NCBI RefSeq assembly: GCF_000733845.1
Contig: NZ_JPOI01000001.1
Span: forward strand, 705,001 to 769,000
DNA length: 64,000 bases
Direction of reading: 5' to 3'
Source: Geobacillus vulcani PSS1
GTDB lineage: Bacteria > Bacillota > Bacilli > Bacillales > Anoxybacillaceae
Part shown: piece after piece, positions 17,710-26,236 of the stretch
Layout: each line of letters opens with the position of its first letter
Numbering within the stretch: the first letter of the stretch is position 1
Position numbers and translations under genes: made by a program
Notes under the pieces: generated by a model
The model's input: the letters and a program-made list of their open reading frames with translations, nothing else
Told to the model about the DNA's origin: nothing
The model's database searches: none

Positions 17710-18531
17710 CTAGAAGTATAAGACAGAAATGACAACGGCCAACACAATCCGATACACCGCAAACGGCACGAGGCGGATGCGGTTGATGAGCTGCAGGAAA
17801 AAGCGGATCGCAAGCAAGGCAAAGACGAAGGCGCTCAAAAAACCAGCGATGAAAAACGGAATATCGGCGGCCGTGACGTATTGCCAGTTTTTCAACAGCG
17901 ACAGCCCGCTCGCCCCAGCCATGATCGGAACGGCCATAATGAACGTGAAATCGGCGGCGGCGCGATGGCTCATGCCGACGAGTACCCCGCCGGCGATCGT
18001 CGAACCGGAACGGGAAAAGCCGGGCCATAAGGATAAACATTGCACTAAGCCGACGAGAAACGCCTGTTTGTATGTCATTTGGTCGACCGTCTGCGCCCGC
18101 GCGGCTTTTTTCGCAAATGTATCAGCGACAATCATTAACAGCGCACCGAGCACAAGACCGATGAGCACCGTTTTGGTTGAGAACAAATGTTCATCAATAT
18201 AATCTTCAAACAACACGCCGAGCACCCCGGCCGGGAGCAGGCCAATGATGACGTGAATGAGCGTCAGCCGCGGATGTCCGCCCGGATGGCGGCCGCGAAA
18301 ACCAAGCAAATCAAGAAATCGGTCTTTGAACACGACCACAGCGGCCAAAATCGAGCCGAGCTGAATGACGACTTTAAATGTATTCGCCGCGTACTTGCCT
18401 AAAAACTCGGTGGATTTCAGCCAAAGATCGTCAACAATAATCATATGACCAGTGGAGGAAACAGGGGCGAACTCGGTCAACCCTTCGACCATTCCCAAAA
18501 TGACGGCCTTCCACAATTCTATCCAGTGCAT
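17710..18531 (-). CDS. uppP: Undecaprenyl-diphosphatase UppP/BacA
   Basis: 273 residues from ATG 18531 with AAAGG 9 bases upstream (an ATG 9 bases earlier is too close to the RBS). Signatures: EGLTEFAPVSSTGHM near the N-terminus and PGFSRSGSTIAGG, the two catalytic regions, in an eight-helix membrane protein. It dephosphorylates undecaprenyl pyrophosphate so the lipid carrier can be reused and gives bacitracin tolerance. The neighbouring MurG-like and DedA genes are in the same lipid-carrier cycle. Confidence 0.97.
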   Translation of the reverse strand: MHWIELWKAVILGMVEGLTEFAPVSSTGHMIIVDDLWLKSTEFLGKYAANTFKVVIQLGSILAAVVVFKDRFLDLLGFRGRHPGGHPRLTLIHVIIGLLPAGVLGVLFEDYIDEHLFSTKTVLIGLVLGALLMIVADTFAKKAARAQTVDQMTYKQAFLVGLVQCLSLWPGFSRSGSTIAGGVLVGMSHRAAADFTFIMAVPIMAGASGLSLLKNWQYVTAADIPFFIAGFLSAFVFALLAIRFFLQLINRIRLVPFAVYRIVLAVVISVLYF

Positions 18532-18718
18532 TCGTTCCATCCTTTCTGCGCAGGATCGTCCTCTGTATACATATGGACCAAGCGGACGAAATAATACTCC
18601 GCTTTGGGCCGCACCTGCTCTATTGTACTACAAATCATTCGTTTCTACTACTCTCACGTTTTGGGTGTGGCGTTATGTTGAAGAGGATGCCCGTCATCAT
18701 TCAGCGGAACGAGATGGA

Positions 18719-19642
18719 TTACCTTTTCCCTTGCTCTCCACGCCGTTGTAGGTAATGATACAAAGCGCCGAGCAAGTTCGCGTCGTTTTTGAACTGGCAC
18801 GTCTCCACCACCGGCTGGACTTTGGCAATTGGAACGAGCGACAATATCACCGAAAGCCGCTTGTTGATTTCGTCGACGAAATCGGGGCGGCTGCTAATCC
18901 CCCCGCCGACAATGATCTTCTCCGGATCGTACGCATATTGCAAATTAAAAATGCCTTGTGCTAAGGAGAAGTAAAATCGATCGATCGCCTTTTGCGCGGC
19001 TTCATCGCCGCTCTCAGCCAACGCAAATACTTTTTCACCATCCAACTCCCTTTCCGCCTCCCCTCTTTCCTCAGCCGCCATCCGGATCAGAGCACTTGTC
19101 GCCGCCAGTTCGCTCCATGTTTTGCATTCGATCCTTCCGTTCTCATAGCGGACATCCATCAACATATAGCCAAATTCCCCGCCGTGCAAATGCGCCCCTT
19201 TATGGATGCGCCCGTCTTTCACGATCGCCCCTCCGATGCCGGTGCCGACAATGACAAAGGCGATGTCGCGACAGTGCCGCCCCGCTCCTTTCCATAATTC
19301 ACCAAGTGCTGCGCAGTTCGCGTCATTTTCCAGTTCTACCGGCAGGCCCGTCGCCCCGCCGAATACTTCTTTAAAGTTGGGACCGTGAATGCAAGGCAAG
19401 GCGCTGCTTCCACCGATGACGCCGCTTTCGCTGTCCACGCTTCCTGCGGAACTGATCGCGATGCCGGAAAGTGGATAGTTTACCTGCGCTTGGCGAATGA
19501 CGTTAAGCAAGTCATCGCGAAACTGATGAAAGTCATGCCGCTCCGAACGGTAACGCCCCTTTTCTAAAAAGTCGCCGTGCTCGTTCATGACAGCATGTTT
19601 CACATACGTACCACCAATATCAAAAACGATGTAGTAGGACAC
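18719..19642 (-). CDS. ROK family sugar kinase-like protein
   Basis: 307 residues from GTG 19642 (RBS AGGAGGAGG). ROK fold: phosphate-1 loop DIGGTYVKHAV, LENDANCAALGE with the catalytic Asp, and GTGIGGAI. The HxxGGEFG region is present (HLHGGEFGY), but the usual zinc cluster CxCGxxGCxE is missing, as in some ROK kinases for beta-glucosides or N-acetylmannosamine. No HTH domain, so it is likely an enzyme rather than a repressor. Sugar specificity cannot be read. Isolated gene. Confidence 0.85.
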   Translation of the reverse strand: MSYYIVFDIGGTYVKHAVMNEHGDFLEKGRYRSERHDFHQFRDDLLNVIRQAQVNYPLSGIAISSAGSVDSESGVIGGSSALPCIHGPNFKEVFGGATGLPVELENDANCAALGELWKGAGRHCRDIAFVIVGTGIGGAIVKDGRIHKGAHLHGGEFGYMLMDVRYENGRIECKTWSELAATSALIRMAAEERGEAERELDGEKVFALAESGDEAAQKAIDRFYFSLAQGIFNLQYAYDPEKIIVGGGISSRPDFVDEINKRLSVILSLVPIAKVQPVVETCQFKNDANLLGALYHYLQRRGEQGKR

Positions 19643-19750
19643 CGATGACGCCTCCTCCTTTTATCCTTTCTCCCGTCCAGCTTCATTAGGCTTGGCTGTT
19701 TCTCCATTTTTTATGTATTCGCCGCTGGTCCATCCGCTCCTCCCTGCCGC

Positions 19751-19783
19751 AATAAAGAGGCCGCTCCACTTGGCGGGAGCGGC
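19751..19783 (-). terminator. Terminator after the Coat F gene
   Basis: Stem GCCGCTCC/GGAGCGGC (19760-19767 with 19776-19783), then CTCTTTATTG on the minus strand. Confidence 0.8.
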
Positions 19784-19792
19784 TCGTTTCTA

Positions 19793-20296
19793 TTATCGTT
19801 CATATCCCATCGACAACGCTTTTTGCGCGTTGCGGACGTCGTTGTGAAGAAGCTGGGCAAGGTCGTATGCCGAATAGTGGCCGCGTTCATACATGTAGTT
19901 GAACGCTTTTTCATGCGTTTCAATCGCCTTCAACAAGTGTCTAACAAATGTTTTGCGCAAAACGGGTGTCGCTGTTTCCGTAATGGCAGCAGCATAATTG
20001 CGCACGGCTGTTTTGGAAAAGCCAAGCAAGTCGCCGGCGTGCAAGGCGCGGTCGCCATCATCATGGTCGCGGTTTTCTCCCATTATAGGTGCCGCCGGAA
20101 TGAAGGCGAGAAGTTCGCGCAAATTCGTTTCCAATCCTTGAATCGTCTCAACGTACAATTTTTTCAACTCCGGACAATCGACTTTCCCAATCGTCTTTTT
20201 CATTTTCATCAATCCATTGGCTTGAAAAGCGATCAGTTCATGCAGCTCCAACGTTTCGTGCCAAGCCAAATGGCGATGGCCGTACGTATCATTCAT
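19793..20296 (-). CDS. Spore coat protein, Coat F family
   Basis: 167 residues, mostly helical. It opens LAWHETLELHELIAFQANGLMKMKK and has the CotF domain's GLETNLRELLAF segment and a second half typical of four-helix Coat_F proteins (Pfam PF07875), such as B. subtilis CotF and YhcQ-type proteins. Expected in the outer layers of the spore; expression in the mother cell is inferred. Alone in its own unit, next to spo0M. Confidence 0.85.
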   Translation of the reverse strand: MNDTYGHRHLAWHETLELHELIAFQANGLMKMKKTIGKVDCPELKKLYVETIQGLETNLRELLAFIPAAPIMGENRDHDDGDRALHAGDLLGFSKTAVRNYAAAITETATPVLRKTFVRHLLKAIETHEKAFNYMYERGHYSAYDLAQLLHNDVRNAQKALSMGYER

Positions 20297-20384
20297 TTTG
20301 TTTCCTCCTCGTTTTATTTTTCCATTTACTGTATATTCCTGCTAGGAAGAAACGGTCACCGTTGTACAAGACATCCGCATCAGC

Positions 20385-20414
20385 AAAAAAAGCGCTTCGC
20401 GAAATGCGAAGCGC
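20385..20414 (-). terminator. Terminator after spo0M
   Basis: Perfect stem GCGCTTCGC/GCGAAGCGC with 5-base loop, followed by TTTTTTTGC on the minus strand. Confidence 0.93.
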
Positions 20415-20428
20415 CTTCCATATCATCA

Positions 20429-21412
20429 TTACAGCCAATCTCCCCCATCAAACCCATCGCCGCCATCAAACCAATCATCGACGTCCAACCCATCAGCGAC
20501 ATCGTCGACGACATCGTCAAGCAGCTCTTCTGCCACCATTCCCGCCAGCATCCCGGCGGCAAATCCGCCAATGGCACCAGCCCACCCGTGTCCACCATGG
20601 TGCGAATGATGGATGGGTGAATAATGGCCAACTGGATGGCTATAAACAGGCGAATGTGGCGTTGCCAACGGATGCCCGTTCAGCTGACCAAACGTCCCAG
20701 CCGCCTGCACCGCCTCTTCGATGGCTTCTCGAAGCAGATGGGCTGCCGTCACCGAATCGCGAAGCTGTTCGTAAGTGATCAACAGCTCCCGTTTCATTTC
20801 GCGTTCCCCGCCAAAGCCGTGGCGGACGTCCACCTCCATATACAAACGCACCCCTTCTTCCTCGACGAGGGCAAAAAACTCGACTTCTTGGACGATCCCT
20901 TGAAATTCGCTCGTCGGAAAGAACGAAAATTCCTGGCCATGCGGCGTAATGCTTCCGGATGTCGCTTTCTCCCGAAATCCCAGGGCCGCCAGAGCGGAAA
21001 ACACTTGCTCCAAGGCCGTCGGTGGCAAAATGTGAATAGCGTCTTGGTCATACGCATCCACCCCATCGGCAATATCGAGCCGAGTGACGAACGTATAACG
21101 GACCGTGGGACGGCTGATCGGCAAATGGAGCGGCAGTGTATACGAAAACGGGAGCACTTTCCGTTCACCGGGTTGAATCGTAAACGAGGAAGCGACCGGA
21201 ATCACCGCCGCGGTTCGGCGATATCCCTTGCCTTCCGCGTGTACGTCCAATTGCAACAGAACGTCCAATTTTCGGATTTGTTGAGCGACTGAACCACCTT
21301 CCAGCAAAAATTCCCCTTCCAATGTTTCGCCAAGGCGCACATGCGGGCGATGCAGCACGAGATCCACTTTTGCAGCGCCAATGCCGAGTTTCGATAAAAA
21401 CTTTTTCCACAT
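20429..21412 (-). CDS. spo0M: Sporulation control protein Spo0M
   Basis: 327 residues from ATG 21412 (RBS AAGGAGAG). Arrestin-like beta-sandwich: starts MWKKFLSKLGIGAAKVDLVL, and contains FSYTLPLHLPISRP as in Spo0M. The C-terminus is rich in Gly, His and Asp (HHSHHGGHG, then DDWFDGGDGFDGGDW). Spo0M affects entry into sporulation and associates with cytoskeletal elements in B. subtilis; the His/Gly/Asp tail is longer than in many homologues and may bind metal (inference). Confidence 0.93.
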   Translation of the reverse strand: MWKKFLSKLGIGAAKVDLVLHRPHVRLGETLEGEFLLEGGSVAQQIRKLDVLLQLDVHAEGKGYRRTAAVIPVASSFTIQPGERKVLPFSYTLPLHLPISRPTVRYTFVTRLDIADGVDAYDQDAIHILPPTALEQVFSALAALGFREKATSGSITPHGQEFSFFPTSEFQGIVQEVEFFALVEEEGVRLYMEVDVRHGFGGEREMKRELLITYEQLRDSVTAAHLLREAIEEAVQAAGTFGQLNGHPLATPHSPVYSHPVGHYSPIHHSHHGGHGWAGAIGGFAAGMLAGMVAEELLDDVVDDVADGLDVDDWFDGGDGFDGGDWL

Positions 21413-21475
21413 CGGACCTCTCTCCTTTTTCATCCTATTTCACACTTGAATTACGAACAAGCTGCCAAAATGGTG

Positions 21476-22114
21476 TCACCGAAATAATTTGATCAACCCC
21501 AAGACGATCAACACAACCCCAGGCAGCATTGTCGCTTTTTTCATGATCCCCGTTTTCGACACCATATACCCCAACGATAAGCCGACTCGGATGAACATGA
21601 GAGTAAACACGCCAACCAACAGGGCAAACGAAAGCGGCGGAAAATGCAAGAGCGACGAACTGATCCCGGCGCCAAATGAATCCATCGACAAAGCGATCCC
21701 GATCAACAACGCTTCTTTTTGGCTAATCGTGCCTGAACGATCAAGATCGCCAAGTTCGGGGCGTTTCAATACTTGAACAGCGCCGCTGAATCGATTAGCC
21801 TCCCCTGCTTCATCAGACTCCATAGAAAACTCACTTCCGTCTCCCTTTGGTTTATAGACGTTATAAATCGCCCAACCGCCAAGCGCCATGAGAATGACCG
21901 AAGCAAGCCCTCGCTCGACTTGCAACGGCAAAACAAGCGCCAACAGACGGCCGATGTTCATGGACGCAAACACCATCATTCCAGACATGCATGCGATAAG
22001 CGCCAACGAAAAAAAGGAAAAACGGACACCACCCATTCCATACGTAATGCCTACGCTCAAGCTGTCCATGCTCACGCTGAAAGCGAGCAAAATCATGGAC
22101 ACCCATAACCACAT
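21476..22114 (-). CDS. ytaF: Sporulation membrane protein YtaF (MntP family)
   Basis: 212 residues from ATG 22114 behind GGGGGG. Six helices of the MntP/DUF204 fold in two halves, with acidic residues in SVSMDSLSVGITYGMG and ALSMDSFGAGISSS, the two repeats that line the pore in the manganese exporter. YtaF is the sporulation-associated branch. A loop between halves carries DLDRSGTISQKEAL, an acidic stretch resembling an EF-hand-like dockerin loop, noted without proof. Confidence 0.9.
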   Translation of the reverse strand: MWLWVSMILLAFSVSMDSLSVGITYGMGGVRFSFFSLALIACMSGMMVFASMNIGRLLALVLPLQVERGLASVILMALGGWAIYNVYKPKGDGSEFSMESDEAGEANRFSGAVQVLKRPELGDLDRSGTISQKEALLIGIALSMDSFGAGISSSLLHFPPLSFALLVGVFTLMFIRVGLSLGYMVSKTGIMKKATMLPGVVLIVLGLIKLFR

Positions 22115-22220
22115 AGGAATCCCCCCTGCCGTACGATATGCAATTTCGTACGGAGAGGGGACTTTTTTGCCATTCGACACGCATCGATTTCCGGGGAAAT
22201 GTTTCCCCTTTTCTCGACAA

Positions 22221-24056
22221 TTATTCTCGCAAATGATACGGCAGCGTCGCAATGACCACATCTTTTTTCATGATCAAGAAAAAGCGCAAGATGATGGCGG
22301 TTTGGTTATGCAAAAATGTATGCCACCATTTTTTTACGATAAATTGAGGCAAGAGCACCGTCACCGGCGCGCGGTCTGCTTCTTTTTCCGCTTTCGTGAT
22401 GTATTCTAGCAAGGGCGACAAAATGGTTCGATATGGCGAATAGATGACTTCCAACGGAATGTCCGGATAAAACTTCTCCCACTTTTGCCGCAGCTTTTGT
22501 TCGTCTTTTTCGTCAAAAATAATCGACACCGCCGTAATGTCATCGGAAATGCTGCGAGCGTACTGGACGGATTGCGCAACTACTTTGCTGACGCCGGAAA
22601 TGGGAATAATGACTTTTGGCTTCCACATTTTTTCGCGCTGTTGCCACTCCCGTTCGTCCAACCGCAGCTGCTCGCCAAGCTTTTTGTAATGTTCATGAAT
22701 TCGCATGAACATCCAGACGAACAGCGGAATCGCCACAATGACGATCCACGCTCCTTGCGTAAATTTAGCGACCATCGTGACAAGGGTGACGATTCCGGTG
22801 ACAACCGCTCCCGTTCCAACGGTAAACAGCACGCCAATCTTCCGTCCTTCTTCCCGATTCCATAATTTTTTAATCAGCCCGCTCTGGCCGATGGTAAAGG
22901 AAAGAAAGACGCCGACCGCGTAAAGCGGGATGAGCGAATGAGTTTCTGCATGAAACACGATGATCAATACGATCGCCAGCACGCTCAATAAAATGATGCC
23001 ATTGGAAAATACGAGGCGATCGCCCCGGGCCGCCAAGCTTCTCGGCAAAAAACCGTCCTTCGCCATAATTGACGTCAGCTGCGGAAACCCGGCAAAACTC
23101 GTATTGGCCGCGAGCACCAAAATGACCATCGTCGCCAGCTGAAACAAGTAAAACAAAAGACCATTCCCAAATACATGGCGTCCGATTTGCGAAATGACGG
23201 TTTGATGTTCAGCCGGAGTAACGCCAAACCCAGCCGCCAACACGGTGATGCCTAAAAACATCGTGCCTAGCAGCAAGGACATCCATCCCATGGTAATGGC
23301 GGCGTTTTTTGAGCTGTCCGGCCGGAACGCCGGCACGCCGTTGCTAATGGCTTCGACACCTGTCATCGCCGAACATCCTGACGAAAAGGCACGCAACAAA
23401 ATAAACAAGCTGTACCCAGAGGCAAACATGTGAACGGTTGACGCATGCTCATGCATCGTAAACCCATGCCATCCTTCCTGCCATAACTGCCACCCGCCGA
23501 CAGCGATCATCACAAGAACGAAGCCAATGAACACATACGTCGGGTAGGCGAAAACCGTCGCGGACTCCGTAATGCCACGCAAATTGAGCACCATCAAAAG
23601 CAAGACAAGAGTGACAGCAAATTCTACTTTCCATGGCAGCAACCCTGGAAACGCGGATGTCAGCGCGGCGACGCCAGAACTGATGCTGACAGCGACAGTC
23701 AAGATATAATCGATCATCAGCGCCGCCCCGGCCACTAAACTGATTTTCGTCCCCAAATGGTCTCGGGCGACCACATACGCCCCGCCTCCAGACGGAAACG
23801 CGTAAATGATTTGCCGATACGACAAGGTCACTAATAAGAGCAAGACTAAAATCGCCACAGCGATCGGCAGCGAGTAGAAAAAGACGCTTGTCCCTAATAA
23901 TGCAAGCACAAGCAAAATCTCTTCTGTCGCGTAGGCCACCGATGACAGGGCATCGGAAGAAAACACCGCCAACGCCTTCCATTTGGGCAATTTTTCATGC
24001 TTTAGCCTTTTGGTCTCCATCGGTTTTCCGATCAACAATCGTTTCAGTGAAGCCAT
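22221..24056 (-). CDS. kimA: Potassium importer KimA-like (APC superfamily, former YdaO)
   Basis: 611 residues from ATG 24056 (RBS GGGAGG), 12 helices. Starts MASLKRLLIGKPMETKRLKHEKLPKWKAL, has the APC superfamily helix 1 SSDALSSVAYATEEIL and a large cytoplasmic C-terminal domain as in B. subtilis KimA, a high-affinity proton-coupled K+ importer inhibited by c-di-AMP. A c-di-AMP riboswitch sits in its leader, which confirms the assignment. KtrB/D follows upstream on the same strand. Confidence 0.95.
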   Translation of the reverse strand: MASLKRLLIGKPMETKRLKHEKLPKWKALAVFSSDALSSVAYATEEILLVLALLGTSVFFYSLPIAVAILVLLLLVTLSYRQIIYAFPSGGGAYVVARDHLGTKISLVAGAALMIDYILTVAVSISSGVAALTSAFPGLLPWKVEFAVTLVLLLMVLNLRGITESATVFAYPTYVFIGFVLVMIAVGGWQLWQEGWHGFTMHEHASTVHMFASGYSLFILLRAFSSGCSAMTGVEAISNGVPAFRPDSSKNAAITMGWMSLLLGTMFLGITVLAAGFGVTPAEHQTVISQIGRHVFGNGLLFYLFQLATMVILVLAANTSFAGFPQLTSIMAKDGFLPRSLAARGDRLVFSNGIILLSVLAIVLIIVFHAETHSLIPLYAVGVFLSFTIGQSGLIKKLWNREEGRKIGVLFTVGTGAVVTGIVTLVTMVAKFTQGAWIVIVAIPLFVWMFMRIHEHYKKLGEQLRLDEREWQQREKMWKPKVIIPISGVSKVVAQSVQYARSISDDITAVSIIFDEKDEQKLRQKWEKFYPDIPLEVIYSPYRTILSPLLEYITKAEKEADRAPVTVLLPQFIVKKWWHTFLHNQTAIILRFFLIMKKDVVIATLPYHLRE

Positions 24057-24093
24057 GCTTCCGTTCCTCCCTAGATTGTGAACTGACACACAA

Positions 24094-24285
24094 GCAAAAA
24101 AGCCGTTGAGGGTGCGCCCAACGGCTACGTAGGCTCTAAGGCCATACCCATCCCTCCCCAAAGCGCTTGCGAGGTTAGCTGTCGGGTTCGGGCTTGGAGA
24201 GATGCCCGTCCTGTCGGATTCACCCCTAGCAACAGAACGTTGCAACATTTGGTTCCCCCGCTCCGTGACGGATTCAGCGCACACA
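24094..24285 (-). promoter_or_regulatory. c-di-AMP riboswitch (ydaO type) with terminator
   Basis: The minus-strand leader of kimA has the conserved ydaO-motif blocks in order: GCGCTGAATCC, GAGCGGGGGAACCA, GGGGTGAATCC, GCCCGAACCCGACAGCTAACC, and CGCAAGCGC closing the P1 region (about 24155-24285). It is followed by a terminator GCCGTTG...CAACGGC-TTTTTT at 24094-24125. This is an OFF switch: c-di-AMP, made at high K+, stabilises the aptamer and ends transcription before kimA. Confidence 0.95.
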
Positions 24286-24445
24286 TCTTCAGGTTTCTGT
24301 TTCCATATATTACTCCTCGCTATATTGGTTGTAAACGAGGAAAAGATGAAAAAAATGACGATTTCCCCCGCTTTTTTGCTGTTTTTCACGATGGATAGCC
24401 TATATGCTCATCCTCTTTTCATTTTGCTTCTTTTCTCGCTTTGTT

Positions 24446-25783
24446 CTATCCGATCATGATCTTCCCTTTCGGATAACGGAACGGATCGGGCTGACGGCGC
24501 AGCGTGACCGCATAGGCGACCGTCAGTGGGCCGACGCGGCCGGCGAACATCGTTAGTGCGATGATCACCTTGCCGAACGGGGACAAGTCCGGGGTCAACC
24601 CCATCGATAGTCCAACCGTCCCAAACGCGGATGTCGCTTCAAATAAAATCATTAAAAAGTCTTTTCCCTTTTCAGTGATCGTCAACATCATCGTGACAAA
24701 CATAACCACAAACAATCCGCTCATCGTCACGGTCAGAGACTTGTATACCGTATCGTACACAATGCGTTTCCGAAACAAAATGACATCTTCTTTCCCGCGA
24801 ATTTGCGACCATACGGCGCCAAGCAAGGTTGTGAGCGTTGTCGTTTTAATCCCGCCGCCTGTCGAACCCGGTGAAGCGCCGACAAACATGAGAAAAATGA
24901 TGAGAAACAGCGTCGGCTGCGTCAAATCCGGGATGTTCAGCGTATTCGATCCTGCTGTTCTCGGGGTGACCGCTTGGTAAAACGCGGACAAAAACTTGCC
25001 TGAGAGCGACAGCGGCCCCATCGTCTTCGGATTGTTCCACTCCAACACTAAAATGAACGCCATGCTGACAAGCACCAGCCATACGGTCGTGACGACGGCC
25101 ACTTTTGTATGAAGAGACAGCCGCCGTGTTTGCCGGTACTCATACACTTCATTCATGACAATAAATCCGATGCCGCCCAGTATAATTAAAATCGGCACAA
25201 CCAGACTCACGACCGGATCTTCCACATAGCCGGTCAAACTGCGAAACTCGCCCATTAGATCGAAGCCGGCGTTGTTAAAGTTCGAAATCGCATGGAAAAA
25301 GCCGAAATACATCGCCCGGCCGAGCGGCATGTCAAAAGCAAAGCGGATCGAGAGCAACACCCCGCCGATCGCTTCAATGACAACGGTAAAAAGAAAAATA
25401 CGTTTCACGAGCCGAACGATGCCCTCGATCGTCAAATGGTTGAGCGCTTCTTGAAGGATGAGCCGCTCCTTCAACGAAATGCGTTTGCCAAGCAAAAAGG
25501 CAAACAACGTAGCAAATGTCATAAATCCAAGCCCGCCCACTTGGATCAGCGTTAAAATGACCAGCTGGCCGAACAACGTGAACGTCGTGCCCGTATCAAC
25601 CACAACAAGCCCGGTCACGCACGTAGCAGACGTCGCCGTAAACAAGGCATCTAAAAACGGAAGTCCTTTCCCGTCAACGGTCGCCGTCGGCAGCATCAAC
25701 AGAAAAGCTCCAACCAAAATAATCAAGGCAAAGCCGGACACTAACACTTTCGGCGGATCGAAAAATTTACGGTTCGTATTCAA
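24446..25783 (-). CDS. Ktr/Trk-type potassium channel subunit (KtrB/KtrD)
   Basis: 445 residues from a TTG at 25783 behind GGGGGAAGGGATGGGG; upstream in-frame codons give an odd N-terminus. Four M1-P-M2 repeats with filter glycines in TSATCVTGL, NNAGFDL, TPRTAGSN and TSAFGTVGL, and the intramembrane loop GASPGSTGGGIKTTT of KtrB. KtrB dimers form the pore and pair with a cytosolic RCK subunit (KtrA/C), which is not in this window. Position beside kimA makes a potassium module. Confidence 0.93.
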   Translation of the reverse strand: MNTNRKFFDPPKVLVSGFALIILVGAFLLMLPTATVDGKGLPFLDALFTATSATCVTGLVVVDTGTTFTLFGQLVILTLIQVGGLGFMTFATLFAFLLGKRISLKERLILQEALNHLTIEGIVRLVKRIFLFTVVIEAIGGVLLSIRFAFDMPLGRAMYFGFFHAISNFNNAGFDLMGEFRSLTGYVEDPVVSLVVPILIILGGIGFIVMNEVYEYRQTRRLSLHTKVAVVTTVWLVLVSMAFILVLEWNNPKTMGPLSLSGKFLSAFYQAVTPRTAGSNTLNIPDLTQPTLFLIIFLMFVGASPGSTGGGIKTTTLTTLLGAVWSQIRGKEDVILFRKRIVYDTVYKSLTVTMSGLFVVMFVTMMLTITEKGKDFLMILFEATSAFGTVGLSMGLTPDLSPFGKVIIALTMFAGRVGPLTVAYAVTLRRQPDPFRYPKGKIMIG

Positions 25784-26236
25784 AGCCCCATCCCTTCCCC
25801 CTCGCTCACATAATCGCCTCTTTATAGTTGTGGATGATGCATAGAAAAAATATACCAAAAACAAGCTTGTTCGGGTACTCTAAACAAATTTTCATCATAT
25901 CATTTTTCCTGCATAATAGAATGGATAAAGGGCATGGCCATCGGCTCCAAGAATATGGATGCATTGAAACCTTTTCCGTCTCCGTTCGTCTATATGAATA
26001 GCGAATGGCAGTCCGACTAGGGGGCACAAAGGCATTGAAGCGCAGAAGAGGGGCTTGCACCAGTCCCATAAAAACATTCCATTGACTTTTGGCAACAGAC
26101 GTATTATGCTACTTGACATGGAGACGTTCCGATGTAAAATCATGTAAGAATAAAACGTTTGTGGCTGTGGGCAACGGCTGTTGATATAAACATAGAACCA
26201 TCGTTAAGAATACGGGACAAAGGAGGAGAAGAGGAC
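25784..26236 (+). other. Intergenic between the divergent ktr and ltaS genes
   Basis: About 450 bp without a supported gene. It holds the ltaS promoter (26113-26140) and its leader; the remaining sequence toward ktr has no conserved motif or gene I could recognise. Confidence 0.7.
26113..26140 (+). promoter_or_regulatory. Sigma-A promoter of ltaS
   Basis: TTGACA at 26113-26118, 16-base spacer, TAAAAT at 26135-26140, giving a start site near 26148 and a ~90-base leader. Confidence 0.8.
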
